From UBA9715 sp964553375 (GTDB taxonomy: Bacteria; Actinomycetota; Coriobacteriia; Coriobacteriales; Eggerthellaceae), in contig CAZKKN010000016.1 of assembly GCA_964553375.1 (NCBI GenBank), forward strand, positions 1-37,858: a DNA stretch of 37,858 bases, in the 5' to 3' direction. The translations under genes and the position numbers were made by a program. Of the stretch, positions 8,188-14,652 are shown in pieces (position 1 is the stretch's first letter; each line of letters starts with the position of its first letter). The notes under the pieces were generated by a model. That model had not been told where the DNA came from. It saw only the letters and a program-made list of their open reading frames with translations, and searched no databases.

Positions 8188-8240
8188 ATAGAATAATCCG
8201 TAATCAAAATAGAATTATAACAACTACTATAAGGTATAGT
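8188..8240. promoter_or_regulatory. Likely LysR operator and MFS promoter region
   Basis: The ten-base word ATAGAATWAT occurs at 8188-8197 and 8209-8218, 21 bp apart, which is two helical turns. A perfect dyad, ACTATA-AGG-TATAGT, follows at 8226-8240, about 20 bp before the MFS start. Two sites on one helix face fit the tetrameric binding of LysR-type regulators. Confidence 0.45.
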
Positions 8241-8258
8241 CGAAAGTTAGGGGGCTTT

Positions 8259-9533
8259 ATGGATGTGGCGGCAATCAATCGAAAGAGATATGCATACCTT
8301 TTCGCATCTGCAGCTTCCTTTTTAGTACTTGGCCTTGTCTATGCTTGGTCGCTTTTCGCCACGCCTTTGGCTCAGATCTATGGCTGGGAGATGTCTGCCG
8401 TTAAGGTCACTTTCACCATATGCATGATGGCGTTCTGCATTGGCGGCCTCATCGGCGTGCGAGTGCTGCGGCATCTTGGTGTGCGCGGCGCCATCCTGCT
8501 GGCTGCTGCGTTGCTCGTTTGCGGTTTCGCAGGTACGGCGCTTTTGGCTTCACAGGGCATTTGGGCGCTATATGTATGCTACGGTGCCCTCATCGGGTGC
8601 GGTACGGGCCTGGGTTACAACGTTACCATTGCCACGGTGACGCTCTGGTTCCCTGATCGCACGGGCTTCGCTTCCGGTGTGATGTTCATGGGCTTTGGCC
8701 TGGGATCCCTTACCTTAGGGACTCTCACGCGCAGCATCATCGGCACAGCGGGCATCCCTGTGGCCCTGGGTGTCGTTGCTGCCACAGCCTGCGTTGTCTT
8801 CGTATTCCTGGCTTGCTTTCTGAAGCGCGCGCCCGAGAACATCAGCGAACTTCTGGGTGTGGGTTCCAAACGGGAGGAGCTGGCCGAAGAAGAGCTTTCA
8901 TCCGACGCAGAGTTCGTGTCGGAAGCAAAGGCTGCAGCAGACGGCGAAGCTGATCAGCGCCGTATCTTCCATGACCCTGCTTTCTACGGTTATTACCTGT
9001 GGGCCATCATCATACTCGGTGCCGGTCTCGTGGTTATCGGTACCTCTATGCAAGGCGCCGTCGAGCTTGGCGTGAATGAGGCCTTCGCCGCCACGCTGGT
9101 GGGCATCATTCCCATTGTGAACGGCCTTTCTGGTCTCACCATGGGTGTCATCTACGACAAGAAGGGGTTGCAGTTCTCTATGATCCTGGTAGCCACCGTG
9201 GCTTTCCTGGCGTGCACAACCCTGGCTTGCTCCTTCTTCTTCCACCTGGGATGGCTCTATGTCATTGGCTGCCTTTTGATGGTGATGGGTTATGGCAGCG
9301 TAGCACCGCAAGCCACCGCCTTCGCCCGTGAACGTTATGGTGCCAAACGCTTCCCGCATCACTTGGCCATCGTGAACACCGACATCGCTGGCGGATCTGC
9401 CTTCCAGCAGGTCATCATGAGTGCTTGCGCCGGTGTGAGCCTGTTCGTCTACACGGCTATGGCCGTATCCGGTGCCGTGGCCTTCGTGACGAGCCTCGTC
9501 TTCGCCCGCATCACAAAGCCGAAGAAGATCTAA
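8259..9533 (+). CDS. MFS transporter, OFA (oxalate/formate antiporter) type
   Basis: A 424-aa integral membrane protein with about 12 transmembrane helices and a central charged cytoplasmic loop (around residues 200-235). The N-terminal YAYLFASAASFLVLGLVYAWSLF and the segment GYNVTIATVTLWFPDRTGFASGVMFMGFG are typical of the oxalate/formate antiporter family of the major facilitator superfamily. GGGGG lies about 5 nt before the ATG. Transport of a carboxylate or aromatic acid is the natural inference, because this branch often sits beside LysR regulators and Mo enzymes in Eggerthellaceae. The substrate itself cannot be read from the sequence. Confidence 0.88.
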   Translation: MDVAAINRKRYAYLFASAASFLVLGLVYAWSLFATPLAQIYGWEMSAVKVTFTICMMAFCIGGLIGVRVLRHLGVRGAILLAAALLVCGFAGTALLASQGIWALYVCYGALIGCGTGLGYNVTIATVTLWFPDRTGFASGVMFMGFGLGSLTLGTLTRSIIGTAGIPVALGVVAATACVVFVFLACFLKRAPENISELLGVGSKREELAEEELSSDAEFVSEAKAAADGEADQRRIFHDPAFYGYYLWAIIILGAGLVVIGTSMQGAVELGVNEAFAATLVGIIPIVNGLSGLTMGVIYDKKGLQFSMILVATVAFLACTTLACSFFFHLGWLYVIGCLLMVMGYGSVAPQATAFARERYGAKRFPHHLAIVNTDIAGGSAFQQVIMSACAGVSLFVYTAMAVSGAVAFVTSLVFARITKPKKI

Positions 9534-9567
9534 AGGCCCATTCGATAGCGCAACATCTGCATCCTTT

Positions 9568-9720
9568 TGGTCAAAAATTCCAGTTATTCGCGTTTTTGAA
9601 GTGCTGGGCATACTGCCATTGGGTGTGCTTAACGGTAAAACACCAGGTCACGATTTTCCGCATGCAGTAAGCAACCGTCAGCCGGAAGGAAAAAGCGCGA
9701 ATAACTGGAAAATTTGACCA
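9568..9720. mobile_element. MITE-like element, 153 bp
   Basis: Long terminal inverted repeats of 30 and 31 bp (9568-9597 and 9690-9720) begin TGGTCAAA and share TTCCAGTTATTCGCG, with about three mismatches and one extra base. The 92-bp centre has no ORF. It lies between the MFS and alpha/beta-hydrolase genes. I see no clear target-site duplication immediately outside the arms. It could instead be a large RNA hairpin. Confidence 0.5.
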
Positions 9721-9736
9721 CAGGCATTCGGCAAAC

Positions 9737-9771
9737 TGGAAATCTCCTGATATTTGTCCGAACGATTTCCA
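9737..9771. repeat. Inverted repeat, possible weak terminator
   Basis: TGGAAATC (9737-9744) and GATTTCCA (9764-9771) form an 8-bp stem with a 19-nt loop, just downstream of the alpha/beta-hydrolase gene that reads leftward. On the minus strand it is followed only by GTTTG, so termination would be weak. Confidence 0.3.
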
Positions 9772-9799
9772 ATATTTTGGGCTGTATGGAGATACAACC

Positions 9800-10630
9800 C
9801 TAACCGATGCATCCCAGGAAATCCTCGATGGCCGCATTGATGGCTGCCGGGTTATCGCAGGTGGAATTGTGGCCAGCATCCTCGATCCAATGCACGGGGT
9901 GTCCCTCGCGCTGCTCCCAAGCTCGGTTGTAGCGCTTCGCGGAACCTGCGGCATCCTTCTCGCCGCAGAGAATCAAAAGCGGGCAATCAATCCGATAGGG
10001 CCTGTCGGCCTCAACGGCCTCGGCCAATACGCGGAAACCATGGGCGGAAAGCGCGCAATACTCCCTCTTGGTGTATTCCTCCATCATCTCGCGCATCGCA
10101 TGCCGTCCATAGTCCGTGGTTGAGTTGTTCTTGGCTCCCTGGTTCACCAGCGTCTTCCATGGGAAGAGCTCGAACATCAGCTTCGTATGCTTCAGCCAAT
10201 AAAGCTCCCAGCCTTGATAATAGGAGCGCTTAAGAGGACACGAATCCACCGAAACGAAACCCGACGCTACGCCAGGATACAGATCCAAGAAGGCCTGGGC
10301 GAGATAGCCACCCATTGATTGGCCTACCAGCACCGGGTGCGTTATATTCTCCCTGTCTAGAATCCCCTTGAGCCAACGCGCCTTGTCATCAAGGGTCCAT
10401 GTGAGTGAAAACGGCCGCGATTGACCATGGGAAGGCGCGTCCCAAACAAGCACGTTGGTCTTGTCGGCGAAATATTCCAGCTGCCTATCGAAGAGGTGGT
10501 GGTCTGCGGTAAGACCGGGAAGGAAGATGAGCCACGGCCGGTCAGGTGTAGGATCGGTGCTCACCCAGTAGACGATATCCCCTTGCTTTGTCGGATACGA
10601 CTTTCGCGTGGTCCCTTTGGGACTATTCAT
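9800..10630 (-). CDS. Alpha/beta-hydrolase fold protein
   Basis: A 276-aa cytoplasmic protein. LIFLPGLTADHHLFDRQ carries the oxyanion loop (about residues 35-50). VGQSMGGYLAQAF gives the nucleophile elbow G-x-S-x-G (Ser near 105). ILCGEKDAAGS supplies the catalytic Asp, and IEDAGHNSTCDNP the catalytic His near the C-terminus. GGAAGG precedes the ATG. No operon partner is present on this strand. The family spans esterases, lipases and C-C hydrolases, so the substrate is unknown. Confidence 0.88.
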   Translation of the reverse strand: MNSPKGTTRKSYPTKQGDIVYWVSTDPTPDRPWLIFLPGLTADHHLFDRQLEYFADKTNVLVWDAPSHGQSRPFSLTWTLDDKARWLKGILDRENITHPVLVGQSMGGYLAQAFLDLYPGVASGFVSVDSCPLKRSYYQGWELYWLKHTKLMFELFPWKTLVNQGAKNNSTTDYGRHAMREMMEEYTKREYCALSAHGFRVLAEAVEADRPYRIDCPLLILCGEKDAAGSAKRYNRAWEQREGHPVHWIEDAGHNSTCDNPAAINAAIEDFLGCIG

Positions 10631-10663
10631 GATATGGCCTTCCGTTTCCGCAGCTTATCCTAA

Positions 10664-10940
10664 CCCGGACGACCCTGCATCACGTTAAGGCCGCAATGGT
10701 GATCGCCTTCATCCTTTAGCATAGCATCGTTTCATTGCACCCACACGATAAGCCAGCTGTCGCCTTAGCCTGGGGGATGTCATCTGGATATCATCTCGAC
10801 GAGCTTGTGATCATCCCAGGGCCGCAAGGCTGATGCTTCGATAGGATTCCCCAAGCCGCTGCATCGCCTGCAAACCGAGCTGAATTCGCCGATAAGCAGG
10901 TATAATGCTTATTCGTCAGAAGTAAGGGTTCGGAGTCGTA
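10664..10940 (+). promoter_or_regulatory. Divergent intergenic region with a TATAAT box
   Basis: This is the intergenic space between the hydrolase gene and the CmpB-type gene. A consensus -10 hexamer, TATAAT, is at 10901-10906, 35 bp before the CmpB-type start. No good -35 hexamer is seen at the usual distance. I see nothing else in the region. Confidence 0.4.
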
Positions 10941-11882
10941 ATGCTGTTTTCTCTTATCAGCCTCGTTATCACGGTGCTGGTTATCATATTCATCCTTTGG
11001 CTCATCGGCGTGTTTTGGGCATGGCTCGGTCGCGGCAAACGGCTTAAGGGCGCATGCGATCAAGACCTGGTTTCCGCCGACCTTAAGCAAACCGTGGAGA
11101 GGCTTGATGCGATTCGCGCTGCCCAGAAGCTGGACCCCAAACAACAAGGCCCGGTCATACACCTGAACCGCCAGCAGTTGAAGGAGGTCCATGAGGCAGA
11201 GCAGCAGATTCGCGCATCGTTTCTCGATAATCTGAGGATCGGCTGGTATCAGCTCGTCATGATCTTCTTCATCGGTTCGGTGCTGGGCCTCATCCTTGAA
11301 GAGGTTTGGATGTTCATCACCGCCGGCGTGACCGAGAGCAGGGTAGGGTTGGTGTGGGGGCCTTTCAGCCCCCTCTACGGCGTGGGGGCGGTGCTGCTCA
11401 CGCTGGTGACCTTCCAACTGCGTAAGATGCATGCTAAAGGATGGGTCGTGTTCTTGGTGTCGATGGTCGTGGGCGGTCTGCTGGAGCAGCTTACCGGATG
11501 GGCCATGGAGAACTTCATGGGCGCCGTGTCGTGGGACTATATCGCCGGCGGCATCCCCGGGGCCATCACGAAATGGGTCGCCGTGCCGTTCCTGTTCTTC
11601 TGGGGGCTTCTGGGGTATCTGTGGTACAAGTTCATCATGCCCAACTTGCTTTGGGGTTTAGGTCGCGCCACGACCAAACGCAAGGCCATCTTCGTCACGT
11701 TGCTCTCCATCTATCTTATCTTCGACGTTTTCATGACCATCATGTGCTTTGACCGCCGGGCCGAGCGCGATGCGGGCATACCGCCAGCCAACGCCTTCGA
11801 GGAATGGGTGGATGAGTACTTCAATAATGCGTTCATGTCGGAGCGTTTCCAGAATATGGTGATAGGGAACGCGGAGGAGTAG
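10941..11882 (+). CDS. Putative ABC-transporter permease-like membrane protein (CmpB family)
   Basis: A 313-aa protein with an N-terminal membrane helix (residues 5-30), a charged cytoplasmic stretch (35-95) and then five or six membrane helices. The segment SVLGLILEEVWMFITAG followed by GPFSPLYGVGAVLL is the hallmark of the putative ABC-transporter type IV (CmpB, PF06541-type) family. No ATPase gene is adjacent, and the family's transport role is unproven. GGAG lies 5 nt before the ATG. A terminator overlaps the stop codon. Confidence 0.75.
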   Translation: MLFSLISLVITVLVIIFILWLIGVFWAWLGRGKRLKGACDQDLVSADLKQTVERLDAIRAAQKLDPKQQGPVIHLNRQQLKEVHEAEQQIRASFLDNLRIGWYQLVMIFFIGSVLGLILEEVWMFITAGVTESRVGLVWGPFSPLYGVGAVLLTLVTFQLRKMHAKGWVVFLVSMVVGGLLEQLTGWAMENFMGAVSWDYIAGGIPGAITKWVAVPFLFFWGLLGYLWYKFIMPNLLWGLGRATTKRKAIFVTLLSIYLIFDVFMTIMCFDRRAERDAGIPPANAFEEWVDEYFNNAFMSERFQNMVIGNAEE

Positions 11883-11898
11883 GCGGCTCCTCTTTTGC
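11873..11898 (+). terminator. Intrinsic terminator overlapping the stop codon
   Basis: GAGGAG (11874-11879) and CTCCTC (11887-11892) form a 6-bp stem with a 7-nt loop, followed directly by TTTTGCG. The hairpin includes the stop codon of the CmpB-type gene and separates it from the convergent lipoprotein gene. Confidence 0.6.
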
Positions 11899-11905
11899 GT
11901 CAGCG

Positions 11906-12322
11906 CTATTGGCGATCGAAGTAGCCTTTATCGGTGATATAGAACGTACGGATATAGCCTTTGGGCGAAACGATGACGAATTCACCGGTGGCTTCGAGGA
12001 AGTAGACGTCATCCCCGTCTTCCTTCTCGTATTTATGGAGCGCTTCCGGGCTGGCGATAACTTCATTGGCCCGAGCCAGGTATTCTTCAGCCGTAGCGCA
12101 GCCAGTCTCCCAGCCATGCTTCTCGAAATGCTGTTGGAGCTTCTCATCGGAGCGGAAGGAGAGGGTGGATGCCTGTGAGCTGACGGAAGCCGCTGCTGCA
12201 TTGGAATCGGGCATCGCGGCGCAGCCGGCTCCGCTGAGCAACGTGAAGCCCAAGACGAAGGCGAGCAGTCCCGCGCAAGCCTTGCCTATGAGGCAAGATA
12301 TGGAATCCAACAGGTGGGTCAT
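11906..12322 (-). CDS. Lipoprotein with toxin-nuclease-like C-terminal domain
   Basis: A 138-aa protein. Residues 1-34 are a signal peptide ending in LLSGAGC, so Cys34 is the likely lipidated residue. After an Ala/Ser-rich linker comes a compact domain, residues 55-138: SDEKLQQHFEKHGWETG, TAEEYLARANEVI, GDDVYFLEATGEFVIVSPKGYIRTFYITDKGYFDRQ. The order HF-KHG, EEYL and FVVVSxxGxIRTF resembles the C-terminal nuclease domains of phage and polymorphic toxins of the BECR (barnase/EndoU/colicin/RelE-like) group. That is my recognition from memory and not proven. GAGGAG lies 11 nt before the ATG, which is slightly long. It follows the nitroreductase gene by 48 bp on the same strand. Confidence 0.65.
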   Translation of the reverse strand: MTHLLDSISCLIGKACAGLLAFVLGFTLLSGAGCAAMPDSNAAAASVSSQASTLSFRSDEKLQQHFEKHGWETGCATAEEYLARANEVIASPEALHKYEKEDGDDVYFLEATGEFVIVSPKGYIRTFYITDKGYFDRQ

Positions 12323-12370
12323 CGGATCGCAATCTCCTCTGAGCGCTTCTTGCGCCCGATTGGCCGCTCT

Positions 12371-13038
12371 CTAAAAACCACCCTTGACGACTATCTCCTC
12401 AAGGCTGTGGCGCTCATCGTGCATGGAGGAAGGCTCCCTGTCTGNNNNNNNNNNNNNNNNNNNNNNNNNNNNNNNNNNNNNNNNNNNNNNNNNNNNNNNN
12501 NNNNNNNNNNNNNNNNNNNNNNNNNNNNNNNNNNNNNNNNNNNNACTATCTCCTCAAGGCTGTGGCGCTCATCGTGCATGGAGGAAGGCTCCCTGTCTGC
12601 ATGACCGAGCATAAGGAATTGATAGGTCACCAGGTTCGGGGGGATGCGGAAGACCTCCCGCGCTTTCGCGGGTTCGTAAGCGCCTACGATGCAGGATCCC
12701 AGGCCCAGGTTCTCTGCCTCCAAGGCCATCTGCATCAGGGAAAGGCCGCAATCTATCCAGCCGTAATCAGGCGTGACATCAGGGTTTTTGGCCGAAGCGT
12801 CCTTGTCGAAGCAGACAAGGATTGCAGCCTGAGCGTTGTAGCGGCATTTGCTGCATGCATCCACTTTCGCAAGCTCCTCATCGCTTTGGGCTACGATGAA
12901 GCGCCAGGGCTGGTTGTTGCATGCGGAAGGGGCGATACGCCCGGCTTCCAAGATGTCCCTCAAGTCGCTTCCCGCCACCTTCTCGTCTGTGAAGCGACGA
13001 CATGAGTAGCGTTTTCTCATCAGCTGCATCAAATCCAT
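12371..13038 (-). CDS. Nitroreductase-family FMN protein (interrupted by assembly gap)
   Basis: A nitroreductase with MRKRYSCRRFTDEKV (FMN phosphate-binding Arg/Ser region), GRIAPSACNNQPWRFIVA, and GWIDCGLSLMQMALEAENLGLGSCIVGAY, as in the small nitroreductase group. The scaffold has 100 Ns inside the gene flanked by an identical 55-bp repeat. If the gap and one copy (155 bp) are removed, the frame continues as LEEIVVKGGF and stops at 12371-12373. This gives exactly 171 codons (170 aa) and no frameshift, so the gene is intact. I chose the ATG at 13038 because AAAGGGG sits just upstream; an 11-residue N-terminal extension is unlikely. It precedes the lipoprotein gene on the same strand. The physiological substrate is unknown. 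Confidence 0.8.
12390..12599. other. Scaffold join: 100-N gap flanked by 55-bp duplication
   Basis: Positions 12390-12444 and 12545-12599 are identical, and 12445-12544 are exactly 100 N. This is what a scaffolder leaves when two contigs overlap by one k-mer. Collapsing the overlap restores the nitroreductase reading frame. Confidence 0.92.
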
Positions 13039-13181
13039 AATGGGCCCCTTTCCGAGCTCCTTCTCAAGCATGCGTCTGGATCATTTCCACCATGGTATTC
13101 CTTTGCGGCACCGCGGAACGCGATGCCGCCCATGCTTTACCGAACTGATGCATTGCTAATCGGGGTTTGAGGAATAGGAGC

Positions 13182-13955
13182 TCAAAGGGTTGATGGCCCA
13201 GGAAGTGGTGTTGTTAGAGTGCATGATGTATTCGAATCCATATTCGCCTTCCGGTCGCCTACCATCCGACAGACTTGCTGATGGACAAGCCATCCTAATG
13301 AGTCATGGATGACGTTCTCGTAAGGGGATATCTCGGAAATGGTGCGGCCCATGGATGCGTAATTCAGGCGTTGTATGAACCGTGAGACGAAGGCACCGGT
13401 GAAGAACTCAGCAAGGAAATCCGTTGAGCAGGCGTTATCCAGCGCTTGCTTTGCGCTTCCCTGCACGAGGATGTTCTGCCGCCCCAGCTCCCTATCGAGA
13501 AGATATCGGATGTCGTCTTCTATGGCCGGTTTGTAGAGGCTTAAAAGGTAGTGCTCCAAGGTACCGGGGCCAAGCTTGGAGAAGACGTTGCGGTAGTAGC
13601 GGCGCCTCTGCTCGAAGCAACCATAAAGCGCGTCGAAGAACCGCGCATTGTAGATGCGGTCCTCTTCGCCGATATTGCGCACGTAGAACGGGAAGATGGA
13701 AAGCGGATTGGCATCCTGTTCGTAGATGAGGATATCCGGTGGGAATAGCTGCTCCAAGGCCACTCCCAGCTCGTAGCGGAAAAGCCAGGTTATCAACTGC
13801 TCTTTATTGCCAAAATGGTAATAGAACGTTTTGCGGTGCTTGCCGATCTGATCGACGATCATATTGATGGTGATGTGGTCTATGGGTACGTCCTCTGCGA
13901 GTTCGACGAATGATTCGGCTAGATTCATCTTCGCTTCCGCATAACGAAATGCCAT
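13182..13955 (-). CDS. TetR-like transcriptional regulator
   Basis: A 257-aa protein. An N-terminal helix-turn-helix (MAFRYAEAKMNLAESFVELAED, then ITINMIVDQIGKHRKTFYYHFGNKEQLI) matches TetR-type DNA-binding domains with the usual FYYHF motif. The C-terminal part is long and helical and ends in a Pro/Thr-rich tail. The ATG at 13955 has AAAGGAG 8 nt upstream; the longer frame to 13988 lacks a site. It is 143 bp upstream of the nitroreductase gene on the same strand, and the second Mo-enzyme operon lies behind it. The target is unknown. Confidence 0.83.
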   Translation of the reverse strand: MAFRYAEAKMNLAESFVELAEDVPIDHITINMIVDQIGKHRKTFYYHFGNKEQLITWLFRYELGVALEQLFPPDILIYEQDANPLSIFPFYVRNIGEEDRIYNARFFDALYGCFEQRRRYYRNVFSKLGPGTLEHYLLSLYKPAIEDDIRYLLDRELGRQNILVQGSAKQALDNACSTDFLAEFFTGAFVSRFIQRLNYASMGRTISEISPYENVIHDSLGWLVHQQVCRMVGDRKANMDSNTSCTLTTPLPGPSTL

Positions 13956-14161
13956 GGCCCTCACTCCTTTTGGCCGCAAACCATGCATAACGCAGCGCGC
14001 AAAAGCACGGTACTTGCCTGCGATCCGTTTCCCCAGCTTATCGCATCGCGTGCAAATATCGTGCCTTGCGTCATAAAGAGCGCTGCTATTCTGTCAACTT
14101 TGCTGCTTGCTATCCGCCTCTTTCCTGAACCGCTATCGTTGCTACGAACCTGCTGAATGGG

Positions 14162-14198
14162 TGGTCCTCCGGCCTCGTTTCACGAAGCAGGAGGACCA
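14162..14198. terminator. Hairpin downstream of the Mo-enzyme operon
   Basis: TGGTCCTCC (14162-14170) and GGAGGACCA (14190-14198) form a perfect 9-bp stem, with an inner TCGT-TTC-ACGA hairpin in the loop. It lies 8 bp past the stop of the zinc-ribbon gene. It lacks a clear U-tract on either strand, so it may be a processing or stability hairpin. Confidence 0.4.
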
Positions 14199-14205
14199 AA
14201 CGATC

Positions 14206-14406
14206 CTAGTTCGGTGTGTTCGGTGATTTCGGAGGCTTGGGAGCGCCAGGGGTTGCGGAGGCGCCTGACGATGAAGCGGTTTCCTCAGGTTTGAGCATCT
14301 GAGCACCGCATTCGGGACAGGTGCCGTCGGGATTAGGCGCGATCACCAAGTAGCATCCTGGACAAACCTTCTCACCCAGCCCGGCCTCGGGAGGTCTAAA
14401 GCACAT
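14206..14406 (-). CDS. Small zinc-ribbon protein
   Basis: A 66-aa protein. The N-terminal half holds one zinc ribbon, VCPGCYLVIAPNPDGTCPECG (two CPxC knuckles). The C-terminal half is a low-complexity Ser/Ala/Pro tail (GAPKPPKSPNTPN). It is the third gene of a minus-strand operon: Mo enzyme (771 aa), helix-hairpin-helix protein, zinc ribbon, with gaps of 15 and 12 bp. An accessory role in metal or cofactor insertion, or redox contact with the Mo enzyme, is possible but unproven. A second small zinc-ribbon gene of the same style is at 17396-17572. Confidence 0.75.
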   Translation of the reverse strand: MCFRPPEAGLGEKVCPGCYLVIAPNPDGTCPECGAQMLKPEETASSSGASATPGAPKPPKSPNTPN

Positions 14407-14418
14407 AGGAACACCCCT

Positions 14419-14637
14419 TTACCATTCGCAATCCATCATAAGCAGGTAATTTCCTGCTGTGGATGACCATTCTTCCAGCTTGAAGCTCTCAATGCCCGTC
14501 TTCTCAGCGAGTTCGTTTCTGGAATCCACATGCTTTGCGATCTCGTAGAATTCCTCGATGGTCTCTATGCCCTCCTTATTCAGAAGCTCAATAGCCTCGT
14601 CGGTGATACCGAAAAGCTTGTCAAGAGAAGCAGCCAT
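14419..14637 (-). CDS. Small helix-hairpin-helix-like (DUF4332-like) protein
   Basis: A 72-aa protein, LDKLFGITDEAIELLNKEGIETIEEFYEIAKH. The order of residues matches the helix-hairpin-helix pattern of DUF4332-like proteins, in which a short helix pair is followed by an I/T-EEF turn. The C-terminus is unusually aromatic and acidic (NYLLMMDCEW). It lies 15 bp after the Mo-enzyme gene and 12 bp before the zinc-ribbon gene, so the three should be co-translated. Function is unknown. Its conserved position suggests a partner or maturation factor of the enzyme. Confidence 0.7.
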   Translation of the reverse strand: MAASLDKLFGITDEAIELLNKEGIETIEEFYEIAKHVDSRNELAEKTGIESFKLEEWSSTAGNYLLMMDCEW

Positions 14638-14652
14638 GGGTCCAACCCCTTC

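Noticed and set aside
12390..12599. 55-bp direct repeat as a biological duplication
   Set aside because: The copies flank exactly 100 N and collapsing them restores the reading frame, so it is a contig overlap.
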